Assembly: GCA_041690635.1 (NCBI GenBank)
Contig: JAWLGZ010000002.1
Location: 372,001 to 436,000 of the forward strand
Length of the DNA: 64,000 nt
DNA from: JAWLGZ01 sp041690635
Lineage (GTDB): Bacteria; Pseudomonadota; Gammaproteobacteria; Thiohalomonadales; Thiohalomonadaceae
Direction: 5' to 3'
The position numbers were made by a program, and so were the translations under genes. The notes beneath the pieces were generated by a model. The model was not told where the DNA came from. It worked only from the letters and a program-made list of their open reading frames with translations, and searched no databases. Below are positions 29,159 through 38,282 of this stretch, piece by piece. The first letter of the stretch is position 1. Every line of letters starts with the position of its first letter.

Positions 29159-29529
29159 CGTTGCGCTCTTGCCTTGAACGAGTGAAAAGCCTCCGGCCTG
29201 TTCCAGCCGCGGCCCGCCATTTCCCGATACAAATAATAAGGATTTATCCACCAAAGGGAAACATCGGGTTATGCCACGCCTTCTAGCCTGGCCTGTTTGT
29301 CGCTACGTGTTTCTGCAACTCTGCGGCGGCGAGCCCCCCGTTCGGGACGCTGTGGCCCCCGGGGGCGCCGGAACCCCAAACCTCAATCCATCTATTTATT
29401 ATGCACTGTTTGTTAGAACGCAATCGTTCCCGCGGGCTGGTGATACATCTATCAATTTGTTTAAAATCCGCCCGCTCAATTTCATCTCAGTTTTTTTGTC
29501 GTACAAACAATCGTGGGATAAGGAAAAAA
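29159..29529. promoter_or_regulatory. Divergent intergenic region between histidine kinase and chemoreceptor
   Basis: This 371-base gap has no supported gene. The half near the chemoreceptor (about 29385-29520) is clearly more AT-rich than the surroundings and is where promoters are expected. I see no sigma-28 box like the one before motY. AAGGA at 29519-29523 is the chemoreceptor Shine-Dalgarno site. Confidence 0.45.
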
Positions 29530-31392
29530 ATGACGATAAAGGCAAGGCTCATCATTCTGGCGCTCGTGGTCGTTTCCGGCCTGACAGGTCAGGCGGTCCT
29601 CTCCCGCTACAGCCTCCACTCGCTGGCCGAACTCGAGGAGAACCGGGTACTGGCCGAACGACTCGCCAGTGACGTACTGATGCTGCGGCGCCACGAGAAG
29701 GACTTCCTTGCCCGCTTCGACACCAAGTACCACGAGAATTTTTCCACCACATTCGGCGAGATGAGCACGCGCATCGAGCGGCTCACGGCCTCGCTGCAGT
29801 CCGCCGGAATCAGCCGCGGCGATCTCGAGAAGTTTGGATCGATTGCGGCTGACTACCGTCAGGCCTTCGATCAACTTGTGGCGATTCAGAAGCGGATCGG
29901 CCTCAATCCCAAGGATGGTCTGTACGGGACGCTTCGGGAAGCGGTGCATGGGGTCGAGGAACTGCTCAAGGAGCACGATGACGATCGCCTGATGCGCCAC
30001 ATGCTGATGCTGCGCCGTAACGAGAAGGATTTCATGCTGCGCCGTGACATCAAGTACATCAAATCATTCGACAACAATCTCGCGGTGTTCCGCGAGGCGG
30101 TCGGCCTCTCCGACCACGATCCTGCGGTCAGGGAGCTGCTGCTCTCCAGGCTGGACAGTTACGACACGGACTTCCATGCGCTGGTGAAAGCGGAACAGGA
30201 GAAGGGGCTCACCAGCAGCCAGGGGGTCCTCGGACAGATGCGCGATACGGTCCATGAGACCGAATCGGCCCTCTCCACACTAAACAGCAGCCTGGAAGCG
30301 GCCGTTTCCGAGGCGGACGAGCGCACCGGCTGGATGACCGCCATCATCTCCTTCATCATCATTGGCGTGGTGATCGTGCTGGTGGGTGTCGTGGCCAATG
30401 CGGTCCTCGCACCGGTGCTGCGCCTGCAGAGAGTCATGGAACAGGTCCGCCGCGAAGAGAATCTGACCCTGCGCGCCGAGGTCAAGGGGCGTGACGAAGT
30501 CGCCTCCATGGCCGAGAACTTCAACCGGCTGCTGGCCGACTTCCAGGGAATCATCCGCGAGGTATTCAACTCCACAGACCGCCTCAGCACCGCCTCCGAG
30601 GAGCTCTCTTCCATTACCGAAGAGACCAGTGCCGCCATGCGCGAACAGCTGAATGAAACCGATCAGGTGGCGACGGCCGTGGAGCAGATGAGTGCCACCG
30701 TGCAGGATGTGGCCCGCAACACCACCGCCACGGCGCAGGCAACGGAAGAGGCGGAACAGAGCGCTGGCCGCGGCAAGCAGGTGGTCGGAAGCACCTCCGA
30801 CAGCATCAATGCGCTGGCGGGGGAGGTGAGACGCGCCGCAGAGGTGATTGGCCGCCTCGATCAGGAGAGCGCCGAAGTGGGCAAGGTCCTGGACGTGATC
30901 AACGCCATTGCGGAGCAGACCAATCTGCTGGCACTGAATGCCGCCATCGAGGCGGCACGCGCCGGTGAACAGGGGAGAGGCTTCGCGGTCGTTGCCGACG
31001 AGGTGCGTACGCTGGCCCAGCGCACACAACAGGCCATCGGCGAGATCGAAGGCATCATCGGCCGGCTGCAGACCGGCGCCCGCGAAGCGGTCGCCGTGAT
31101 GGAAAGCGGCAACACCCGGTCCGAGGCGGCGGTCAGCAGTGCCGAAGAGGCCGGCGCCGCCATCGGCGTCATCGATGGCGTGGTTCGCAACATCCACCGC
31201 ATGACGCAGGAGATCGCCGCTGCTGCCGAAGAGCAGGGAACTGTAGCGGCCAACGTGGCGAGGAACGTCTCCGCCATTAAGCAGAACGCCGACACCACCG
31301 GTGACAGCGTACACCACATCGCTGCCGCCTCCGATGAGCTCAGCCAGCTGGCGAACTCACTCCACCAGCATGTGATGCGCTTCAAGGTGTAG
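29530..31392 (+). CDS. Methyl-accepting chemotaxis protein with HBM sensor domain
   Basis: A 620-residue receptor. A helix (LIILALVVVSGLTGQAVL) leads into a periplasmic helical bimodular sensor with paired motifs LRRHEKDFLARFDTKY and LRRNEKDFMLRRDIKY, then a second helix (ISFIIIGVVIVLVGVVANAVL), a HAMP domain and the signalling hairpin with EQTNLLALNAAIEAARAGEQ at the tip. HBM receptors often sense carboxylic acids. The ATG at 29530 with AAGGA six bases upstream replaces a longer frame lacking a ribosome site. Confidence 0.96.
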   Translation: MTIKARLIILALVVVSGLTGQAVLSRYSLHSLAELEENRVLAERLASDVLMLRRHEKDFLARFDTKYHENFSTTFGEMSTRIERLTASLQSAGISRGDLEKFGSIAADYRQAFDQLVAIQKRIGLNPKDGLYGTLREAVHGVEELLKEHDDDRLMRHMLMLRRNEKDFMLRRDIKYIKSFDNNLAVFREAVGLSDHDPAVRELLLSRLDSYDTDFHALVKAEQEKGLTSSQGVLGQMRDTVHETESALSTLNSSLEAAVSEADERTGWMTAIISFIIIGVVIVLVGVVANAVLAPVLRLQRVMEQVRREENLTLRAEVKGRDEVASMAENFNRLLADFQGIIREVFNSTDRLSTASEELSSITEETSAAMREQLNETDQVATAVEQMSATVQDVARNTTATAQATEEAEQSAGRGKQVVGSTSDSINALAGEVRRAAEVIGRLDQESAEVGKVLDVINAIAEQTNLLALNAAIEAARAGEQGRGFAVVADEVRTLAQRTQQAIGEIEGIIGRLQTGAREAVAVMESGNTRSEAAVSSAEEAGAAIGVIDGVVRNIHRMTQEIAAAAEEQGTVAANVARNVSAIKQNADTTGDSVHHIAAASDELSQLANSLHQHVMRFKV

Positions 31393-31418
31393 GCACGGCT
31401 GCGGCATGCCCCGACTCC

Positions 31419-31451
31419 GCCCCTTCCCGGTCAGACCGACCGGGAAGGGGC
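31419..31451. terminator. Perfect 14-bp hairpin between convergent genes
   Basis: GCCCCTTCCCGGTC (31419-31432) and GACCGGGAAGGGGC (31438-31451) form a perfect stem with a five-base loop, 27 bases after the chemoreceptor stop and 22 bases beyond the stop of the facing gene. There is no T tract, so it may be a bidirectional terminator of weak type or an mRNA-stabilising stem. Confidence 0.6.
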
Positions 31452-31473
31452 ACGGCGGCGGGCATGGCGTGCG

Positions 31474-31822
31474 TCAGCGGCCGCGCCCTCCACCGCCGCC
31501 GGACATACCCCTGCCGCCGCCCGTACGGACTCCGGAACCGTTCCCACCCCCCTGCCCCTGCCCCCTTTCGGAAGCGCCTTCCCATCTGTTCTGCTGCTCG
31601 CTGCGAACAGCCGACTCGATTTCGGGCTGGTTGGTGCGCTCCTGGGTGCGCGTGCGGATGCGTGCCTGGGTCTGGTTCTGGGTCCGGGCCTGGTTTCGCG
31701 CCTGCTCCATAGCGCGCTCGTGCAGTTCGGTCGCAGGCGGCACCTCCTCGGCCCACGCCGCGCCGCTCAGCAGCATTGAAACCGCCCCCGGCCATTGACC
31801 AGAAGTACCGCTTGCTTTTCAT
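31474..31822 (-). pseudogene. Small secreted Gly/Gln/Arg-rich protein, frameshifted in a G run
   Basis: The ATG at 31822 has a good AGGGAA site and begins MKSKRYFWSMAG, half of a signal peptide. The frame is then lost at a run of five G (31785-31789); with four G it continues AVSMLLSGAAWAEEVPP, a complete signal peptide with an AWA cleavage site. The mature part is rich in Gln, Arg, Thr and Asn (QARTQNQTQARIRTRTQ), then in Gly, and looks disordered; about 115 residues in all. Either a sequencing error, a decayed gene or a slippage switch. Function unknown. Confidence 0.65.
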
Positions 31823-32193
31823 GGTTATTTCCCTGTGGAGTCGCCAGGACTGCGTCTTGTGTGCCCGGGACGGACACGGTTCCATTTTATACCGCATCCG
31901 CAGTACGACACGTCTGGAAACACCCATTCCAGATGAGCCGACGAAACGGGGCGACTAATGGCCTTTTCGCCTTCTCTATAGCCTTGGGCACGAACACCGA
32001 GGCAAGTCCGGGCACAACCGATCGAGCCCAGCCGCTCCGCATGTGCGACAATAGTGCCGTTTAAGTCCGAATCTTTTTTGCCCCCTGAAGTAATCGGGTT
32101 TTTCCCCACCGGCTCGACGGCCCCCGTGCCGCTGCCGCCGGCGTTCATCTTATTGGCCCTGAACTCTTTTCACCGTTTACCTGGATATCACTC
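31823..32193. other. Intergenic region upstream of ybiT
   Basis: This 371-base gap separates the frameshifted secreted-protein gene from ybiT on the opposite strand and should contain both promoters. I find no convincing small gene, hairpin or operator in it. Confidence 0.5.
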
Positions 32194-33786
32194 GTGCTCA
32201 CAACCGCCAACATCACCATGCAGTTCGGCGCCAAGCCGCTGTTCGAAAACATCTCCGTCAAATTCGGCGACGGCAACCGCTACGGCCTCATCGGCGCCAA
32301 CGGCTGCGGCAAATCAACGCTGATGAAGATCCTCGGCGGCGACCTGGAACCGACCTCCGGCAACGTCAGCCTCGACCCCAATGAACGGCTCGGCAAGTTG
32401 CGTCAGGATCAGTTCGCCTTCGAGAAGTACACCGTGCTCGACACGGTCATCATGGGCCATACGGAACTGTGGCAGGTGAAGCACGAGCGCGATCGCATCT
32501 ATTCGCTGCCGGAAATGAGCGAGGAGGATGGCATGAAGGTCGCGGAACTGGAGGTCCAGTTCGCCGAGTACGACGGCTACACCGCCGAGGCGCGTGCCGG
32601 CGAACTCCTGCTCGGGGTCGGCATCCCCATCGAACAGCACAGCGGTCTGATGAGCGCCATCGCGCCGGGCTGGAAACTCCGTGTGCTGCTGGCCCAGGCG
32701 CTATTCTCCGACCCGGACATCCTGCTGCTGGACGAGCCGACCAACAACCTGGACATCAACACCATCCGCTGGCTGGAGGAGATGCTCAACGCCCGCAACA
32801 GCACCATGATCATCATCTCCCACGACCGCCACTTCCTGAACAGTGTCTGTACCCACATGGCCGACCTGGACTACGGTGAACTCCGCGTCTATCCCGGCAA
32901 TTACGATGAGTACATGACCGCGGCCACCCAGGTGCGAGAACGGCAGCTGTCCGAAAACGCCAAGAAGAAGGCACAGATTGCCGAGCTCCAGGCCTTCGTC
33001 AGCCGCTTCTCCGCCAACGCCTCCAAGGCGAAACAGGCCACCTCACGCGCGCGCCAGATCGATAAGATCAAACTCGAGGAGATCAAGCCCTCCAGCCGCC
33101 AGAACCCATTCATCCGTTTCCAGCAGGAGAAGAAGCTGCACCGCAACGCCCTGGAGGTGGAAGGGCTCAGCCAGGGCTTCGACGGACAGCCGCTGTTCAG
33201 TAATCTCAATCTGCTGGTGGAGGTGGGCGAACGCATCGCGGTGATTGGCCCCAACGGCATTGGCAAAACCACCCTGCTGCGCTGCCTGGTGGGCGACCTG
33301 CCGGGCGACGCCGGCCAGGTGAAATTCTCGGAGAACGCCAGCATCGGCTACTTCGCCCAGGACCACGCCGCCGACTTCGCCAACGACATGCCGCTGTTCG
33401 ACTGGATGGCGCTGTGGGGCAAGCCGGGGGACGACGAACAGGTGATCCGCGGCACCCTCGGCCGCCTGCTGTTCTCCCAGGACGAGATCAGAAAGTCGGT
33501 CAAGGTGATATCGGGTGGCGAACAGGGCCGCATGCTGTTCGGCAAACTGATGCTGCAGAAGCCCAACGTGATGATCATGGACGAGCCGACGAACCATCTG
33601 GACATGGAGTCCATCGAGTCGCTCAATCTGGCACTGGAGAACTACGACGGCACCCTGATCTTCGTCAGCCACGACCGCGAATTTGTCTCCTCGCTGGCCA
33701 CCCGCATCATCGAGCTCACCCCGAACGGGATCGTCGATTTCAGCGGCAGCTACGAGGAGTATCTGCGTAGCCAGGCTATCAACTGA
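32194..33786 (+). CDS. ybiT: ABC-F ATPase, YbiT subfamily
   Basis: A 530-residue soluble protein with two ABC ATPase domains and no membrane part; ABC-F proteins act on ribosomes during translation. The first Walker A is GANGCGKST with Walker B LLLDEPTNNLD; the second is GPNGIGKTT with SGGEQGRMLFGKL and IMDEPTNHLD. The inter-domain linker KKKAQIAELQAFVSRFSANA is very close to E. coli YbiT, which also starts MLxSSNVTMQFG. The GTG at 32194 gives MLTTANITMQFG and is therefore accepted. Confidence 0.95.
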   Translation: MLTTANITMQFGAKPLFENISVKFGDGNRYGLIGANGCGKSTLMKILGGDLEPTSGNVSLDPNERLGKLRQDQFAFEKYTVLDTVIMGHTELWQVKHERDRIYSLPEMSEEDGMKVAELEVQFAEYDGYTAEARAGELLLGVGIPIEQHSGLMSAIAPGWKLRVLLAQALFSDPDILLLDEPTNNLDINTIRWLEEMLNARNSTMIIISHDRHFLNSVCTHMADLDYGELRVYPGNYDEYMTAATQVRERQLSENAKKKAQIAELQAFVSRFSANASKAKQATSRARQIDKIKLEEIKPSSRQNPFIRFQQEKKLHRNALEVEGLSQGFDGQPLFSNLNLLVEVGERIAVIGPNGIGKTTLLRCLVGDLPGDAGQVKFSENASIGYFAQDHAADFANDMPLFDWMALWGKPGDDEQVIRGTLGRLLFSQDEIRKSVKVISGGEQGRMLFGKLMLQKPNVMIMDEPTNHLDMESIESLNLALENYDGTLIFVSHDREFVSSLATRIIELTPNGIVDFSGSYEEYLRSQAIN

Positions 33787-33801
33787 ACGGCGTCAGTTTG
33801 T

Positions 33802-33822
33802 GCGGGGGCGAGACCGCCCCGC
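33802..33822. terminator. GC hairpin after ybiT
   Basis: GCGGGGGCG (33802-33810) and CGCCCCGC (33815-33822) can pair around a four-base loop with one bulged G, 16 bases after the ybiT stop. There is no T tract, so terminator function is tentative. Confidence 0.4.
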
Positions 33823-33888
33823 CACAGTTGCCTTGCGTGCGCCGTCCGGGGCAGTATCACGACTGGATCCGGAGCGGGGGCAGGGAAG

Positions 33889-34431
33889 ATGGGGGTTCTA
33901 CTGAAAGGGACGGGAGTTGCACTGGCCCTGGTGCCGGTGGTGATTTCCGTCATGAGCTATCGCTACTCGAACACCCACGGATGGGTGAATGTTCGCCTCT
34001 TTGATCGGTCGCTGGGGAAGCACGGCGAATCAATCATCAAGGCGACCCTCATCTTCCGTGACGCCACCGGTCGGCCGATAGCGGAAGGACGCAGTTTCGG
34101 CCCCCCGGGGGTCATCCACTACGCCCCGCCGGGCGAGACTCCCTGTACGTTGCAGTTCGAAAATGAACCGATGACCGACCGTGCGGCCTGGGATGCCTGC
34201 TTCGAGCAGAACGCCGGCTGGAATATGGAGTGGGCGCCCCGGGTCGCGAGCGTCGATCTCCACTTCGGAGAGTGTGTCGTCCGGGATCAACCCATGTCGT
34301 TCCAGCGACACGACGGCGCCTGGTGGCGCTGGTGGGTTCTGCAACGGCACTACTTCGGTTTCGATGTCACCTCCTTCCACGCCAGCTTCCGCCTGGACGG
34401 CAGTGAGTGCCGGGTGCTGCGCAGCGGCTGA
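33889..34431 (+). CDS. Hypothetical membrane-anchored or secreted protein
   Basis: A 180-residue protein I do not recognise. The first ~25 residues (LLKGTGVALALVPVVISVM) form a single N-terminal helix, and the rest looks like a periplasmic beta-rich domain with YSNTHGWVNVRLFDRSLGKHG and a Trp-rich patch (AWWRWWVLQRHYFGFD). Three cysteines are present after the helix (PCTLQF, DACFEQ, GECVV), with a fourth near the end. The Shine-Dalgarno site (CAGGGAAG) is close to the ATG. Its end overlaps a decayed transporter on the other strand. Confidence 0.6.
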   Translation: MGVLLKGTGVALALVPVVISVMSYRYSNTHGWVNVRLFDRSLGKHGESIIKATLIFRDATGRPIAEGRSFGPPGVIHYAPPGETPCTLQFENEPMTDRAAWDACFEQNAGWNMEWAPRVASVDLHFGECVVRDQPMSFQRHDGAWWRWWVLQRHYFGFDVTSFHASFRLDGSECRVLRSG

Positions 34432-34741
34432 GGGGAGGTCAGAAGGGTTTGCGGCACACTGCGGCTGCCGAGTTGCAGGGCAATCCCCCACAGCAGCAGT
34501 GCCACACCAACAAACAGCGCCTGGCCCATGGCGAGCCCCATGACCGAGCGGCTGAAGAGCGGTACCGCCGCACCGGCAACCACCGCATTGACCCCCATCT
34601 GCACGAATCCCTGAACCGCGGATGCCATGCCCCGGTTGCGCGGGAAGCAATCCAGCACCTTAGCTGAAAACCATCGCCGCCAGCATCACGGCGAAGGCCA
34701 GCTTGAGGGTCCGCCCCGCCCGCCCCCCCTTCCCGAGCCAT
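34350..34741 (-). pseudogene. Remnant of an MFS drug transporter (Bcr/CflA-like) with internal deletion
   Basis: An ATG at 34741 with a GGAGG site begins MAREGGRAGRTLKLAFAVML and stops after 26 codons. In another frame, starting within the same bases, AKVLDCFPRNRGMASAVQGF followed by two hydrophobic helices (VNAVVAGAAVPLF; GQALFVGVALLLWGIALQL) matches the last third of Bcr/CflA-type efflux pumps. The N-terminal start thus appears fused out of frame to the C-terminal helices, with most of the ~400-residue protein lost. The tail runs into the neighbouring gene. Confidence 0.6.
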
Positions 34742-35002
34742 GTGCCATATCCTCCCCCAGGGGCCAAAAAAAGCAACCGCTGCGCCGATCGCGCGCACCG
34801 TAGAGCGGTCCGGTCGACAATTTGGCGGGACGAAAGCCGCTATGATTATCGTCCAATGCATAGGCCGGAACGGGCCTGAACCGCTGCGGCTGCCCAGCCG
34901 CTGCCGGGCCAGATTGATCTCCTCCCCACGGTGGGGCTGCTCGAACGTCATCTATATTTTCGATAATTCAATAAGTTAATACTAACGAAGATTGAAAGAC
35001 TG

Positions 35003-35749
35003 ATGAGAACACTGCTCGTCCTGCTATTCGGCATCGCGATAACCGCCGGCTGCACCATCGACCGGAATACAGCACGGCACCTCGAGGAGGCGCAGCTTCA
35101 CCACACCCGCTTGCTGGCGGAGCAGGGCGCACTGCTCAGGGAGCACTCGGCGTTGCTTGCACAGCAAATCGATGAACAGCAGCAGATGGCCGAAATGCTC
35201 GCTGACATGGATCGCACCCTGGTGGAGTACCGGAAACGGATCGCAGCCAGCGTGCGCACTGCACCGAATTCTGAGCCCACGCTGGTGGTGAACGAGGATG
35301 GCAAGGCGGTACTTGGGCGCAATGAGTGGGTCTGGCTCGAACTGCTGGACCGCAACATCAAGGCCCGTATCGATACCGGTGCCTCGTCGTCGTCGCTGAG
35401 CGCAGTGGATCTGCAACCGTTCGAACGTGAAGGCCAGAACTGGATACGCTTCCGTGTGCCGGATGAAGAGCATCCCGACGGGGGTGAAACGTATGAATCG
35501 CCGCTGGTACGGCACGTACGGATTCGCCAGGCCTCGGCCGACGAGCTCGAGCGGCGGCCTGTGGTCAGGCTCAAGGTGCGTTTGGGCAAACTGGCGGACG
35601 ATGCCGAGTTCACGCTCACGAACCGCGGGAACATGCTCTACCCCCTGCTGTTGGGGCGCAACTTCCTACGCGACGTGGCGGTGGTCGATGTCGCGCGCAA
35701 GTTCGTGCAGAAGAAGTACTCACCTGAACGGCCGGATACCGCTGAATGA
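35003..35749 (+). CDS. Retropepsin-like 'ATP-dependent zinc protease' family lipoprotein
   Basis: A 248-residue lipoprotein (signal ending ITAGC). A coiled region rich in Gln, Glu and Leu (about 28-75) precedes a domain of the RimK-associated protease family, with the aspartic-type motif ARIDTGASSSSLSA near residue 125 and LLGRNFL near the end. Family members sit beside RimK-like ligases. It is the first of three genes coupled by ATGA overlaps. The region before it is AT-rich (34945-34985), a likely promoter. Confidence 0.85.
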   Translation: MRTLLVLLFGIAITAGCTIDRNTARHLEEAQLHHTRLLAEQGALLREHSALLAQQIDEQQQMAEMLADMDRTLVEYRKRIAASVRTAPNSEPTLVVNEDGKAVLGRNEWVWLELLDRNIKARIDTGASSSSLSAVDLQPFEREGQNWIRFRVPDEEHPDGGETYESPLVRHVRIRQASADELERRPVVRLKVRLGKLADDAEFTLTNRGNMLYPLLLGRNFLRDVAVVDVARKFVQKKYSPERPDTAE

Positions 35750-37263
35750 GATCGCATCGGACACCCGTCTACCTGCTCGTCATCGTGCTGCTTGTCGCCG
35801 GCACACTTCTGACGTGGTATCGCCACGCCATGTTCGATGTACCTTGGCTACCAGGCGAAAAGCGGCAGATCTGGTCCGTCGAGGCGCAGGTGGACTTCGT
35901 CGCATTCGGCAAACCGGTCAAGGCGTCGCTGGCCATTCCGGATTCGCAGCCCGGATTCAAACGCATCGGCGAACATACTGCCAGCCCGGGATACGGACTG
36001 GCCTTCGTTGAGCACCCTTCCGGTCGCCGCGCCGAGTGGTCCATCCGCGAAGCGCATGGGCCACAGACGCTCTATTACCAGGTCGAGATGCTGGTCGATC
36101 CCGAAACCCGGGAGCCCAGGATGGAAACGGCACCGCGTCTGCGCCCGGTACATCACGATGGCCCACGCGCCACGGTGGCGAATCTCATCCTGGAACGGGC
36201 ACGCGAGCGCTCCGCCGATCCCTACACCTTGGCGCGCGAACTGATCCATGAGTTCAATCAACAGAACCAGAGCGCGAGTCTGCTGACACAGGACAAGCCG
36301 CGCGGCGCCTGGCTCGTCGATCTGCTGCATATGGCCGGCGTCCCCGCGCGCGAGGTACAAGCGCTGAACCTCGAGGATGGCCGCCGCCGCCAGGTACCGG
36401 TCAGCCTGTTGCAGGTCTTCGATGGCGAGAACTATCAACTGCTCGACATGCGTTCCGGCCGGGTGGTGCAACGTCACGACCAGCTGTTATGGGAATACTA
36501 TTCAGCCCCCCTGCTGGATGTCATCGGCGGACGCAATTCACGGGCGCACTTCTCCATGATCGAACAGGAGGTGCCGGTCAACCGCATGCTCGAGGAGGGT
36601 ACCTTCCCCACTGCCCAGAATCTTCTCGACTTCTCCATCCACAGCCTCCCGCTCTCCGAACAGGCGCTGTTCAAGGGAATCCTGCTGATTCCGGTGGGCG
36701 TGCTGATCGTTTCGCTGCTGCGCATCCTGGTCGGTGTGCGCACCTCCGGCACCTTCATGCCGGTGTTGATCGCTATCGCCTTTATCCAGACCAGTCTGCT
36801 GACCGGACTGGCGGGTTTCATTCTCATCGTCGGCGCCGGGCTGATGATCCGCTCCTACCTGTCGCGCCTCAACCTGCTGCTGGTGGCCCGGATATCGGCG
36901 GTGATCATCTCGGTGATCGTCATGATTGCCGTTTTTTCGGTGCTTTCGTTCCAGCTGGGTCTCACCGAGGGTCTGAAGATCACCTTCTTCCCGATGGTAA
37001 TTCTCGCCTGGACCATCGAACGGATGTCGATTCTCTGGGAGGAGGAAGGGCCGAAGGAGGTACTCACCCAGGGCGGCGGCTCCCTGCTGGTCGCCCTGCT
37101 CGCCTACGTTGCGATGAGCAATGATGTGGTACGGCACCTGACCTTCAATTTCCTCGGCTTGCAGTTCGTGATCATGGCGCTCGTGCTGCTGATCGGAAAC
37201 TACACCGGCTACCGCCTACTGGAACTGCGCCGCTTTCAGCCCATGATCGGGGAACGCACATGA
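35746..37263 (+). CDS. Inactive transglutaminase fused to seven membrane helices
   Basis: A 505-residue inner-membrane protein. An N-terminal helix (VYLLVIVLLVAGTLLTWY) leads to a periplasmic transglutaminase-like domain (about 40-290; RGAWLVDLLHMAGVPAREVQ) where the usual catalytic Cys is absent, followed by about seven helices (LFKGILLIPVGVLIVSLL through FVIMALVLLIGNYTGY). It matches the 7TM-transglutaminase family that occurs with RimK-like ligases. It overlaps both neighbours by four bases. It may handle or export a peptide made by the ligase; this is inference. Confidence 0.9.
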   Translation: MRSHRTPVYLLVIVLLVAGTLLTWYRHAMFDVPWLPGEKRQIWSVEAQVDFVAFGKPVKASLAIPDSQPGFKRIGEHTASPGYGLAFVEHPSGRRAEWSIREAHGPQTLYYQVEMLVDPETREPRMETAPRLRPVHHDGPRATVANLILERARERSADPYTLARELIHEFNQQNQSASLLTQDKPRGAWLVDLLHMAGVPAREVQALNLEDGRRRQVPVSLLQVFDGENYQLLDMRSGRVVQRHDQLLWEYYSAPLLDVIGGRNSRAHFSMIEQEVPVNRMLEEGTFPTAQNLLDFSIHSLPLSEQALFKGILLIPVGVLIVSLLRILVGVRTSGTFMPVLIAIAFIQTSLLTGLAGFILIVGAGLMIRSYLSRLNLLLVARISAVIISVIVMIAVFSVLSFQLGLTEGLKITFFPMVILAWTIERMSILWEEEGPKEVLTQGGGSLLVALLAYVAMSNDVVRHLTFNFLGLQFVIMALVLLIGNYTGYRLLELRRFQPMIGERT

Positions 37264-38267
37264 TGGCGCGACGCTGGCTGGAGCGCCTGCTGCCGTTCAG
37301 GCGGCTCTCGGCACAAGGCGTCATGGGCATGAATCGGCGAAACATCGCCTACATCAGCCGCTACAACCCGCGCCGCCTCTATCCGCTGGTGGATGACAAG
37401 CTGAAGACCAAGCGATTGGCCCTCAGCCATGGTGTCACCACGCCGGAGCTGCTCGGCATCGTCGAACACCAGTATGAGGTGGTGCGGGTCGCCAGGCTGG
37501 TCAGCGGGCTGAAAAACTTCTGCATCAAACCGGCCAAGGGGTCCGGCGGCAAGGGCATTCTGGTGGTCTCGCGTGTCGATGAAGGAACCTTCTACCGTTC
37601 CAACGGCCAGGAACTTGCACTGCGCGATCTGGAACGCCACGTTTCGAACATACTGGCCGGCCTGTTCTCCTTGAGCGGTGCGCCGGATGTGGCGGTGATC
37701 GAAGCCTTGATCGAGGCAGACGAGGCCTTGCTCGATTACTCCTACGAAGGGGTGCCGGATGTACGTGTCATTGTATTCCGCGGCTTTCCCGTCATGGCGA
37801 TGATGCGGCTCTCCTGCGCCGCTTCTCACGGCAAGGCGAACCTGCACCAGGGCGCGGTCGGGGTCGGTATCGACATAGCGGGCGGTGGCGCGGTGCGCGC
37901 CGTACAGAGGGACAAACCCATCCGGGTCCACCCCGATACCGGCAAGGACCTGCTCTCTTTACAGGTTCCGCAATGGCAGACACTGCTGGAACTGGCCTGC
38001 GCATGTGCAGACATGAGCGGCCTCGGTTACCTCGGCGTCGACCTTGTACTGGATCGGCGGCGCGGACCCATGCTCCTGGAGTTGAATGCGCGCCCGGGGC
38101 TAACGATTCAACTCGCGAACGGTGCCGGCCTGTTGCCGCGGCTGCGCCTCATCGAAAGAATGGAGCAGGTGGAACAGCTGTCCATTGCGCAACGGATTGC
38201 GTATGTACGTGAGCACTTCGCGCCCGCCGTTCTCATCGATACTGCGCAGATATTCTCGGCGGCCTGA
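37260..38267 (+). CDS. RimK-like alpha-L-glutamate ligase (ATP-grasp)
   Basis: A 335-residue cytoplasmic ATP-grasp ligase. Seen are NFCIKPAKGSGGKGILVV for nucleotide binding, VRVIVFRGFPVMAMMRLS and the magnesium-binding end GVDLVLDRRRGPMLLELNARPGL. Relatives add glutamate or related residues to a peptide carboxylate or amine. It completes the conserved three-gene set with the retropepsin-like lipoprotein and the 7TM protein; the substrate is not known from the sequence. Confidence 0.9.
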   Translation: MMARRWLERLLPFRRLSAQGVMGMNRRNIAYISRYNPRRLYPLVDDKLKTKRLALSHGVTTPELLGIVEHQYEVVRVARLVSGLKNFCIKPAKGSGGKGILVVSRVDEGTFYRSNGQELALRDLERHVSNILAGLFSLSGAPDVAVIEALIEADEALLDYSYEGVPDVRVIVFRGFPVMAMMRLSCAASHGKANLHQGAVGVGIDIAGGGAVRAVQRDKPIRVHPDTGKDLLSLQVPQWQTLLELACACADMSGLGYLGVDLVLDRRRGPMLLELNARPGLTIQLANGAGLLPRLRLIERMEQVEQLSIAQRIAYVREHFAPAVLIDTAQIFSAA

Positions 38268-38282
38268 CGTCGTGGACACGCC

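Noticed and set aside
30280..31317. 345-codon open frame opposite the chemoreceptor
   Set aside because: Pure antisense shadow of a clear HAMP/MCP signalling domain.
31382..31927. 181-codon frame covering the small secreted gene
   Set aside because: After the first codons of the signal peptide it reads Pro/Arg-rich noise; the real product follows the other frame after the G run.
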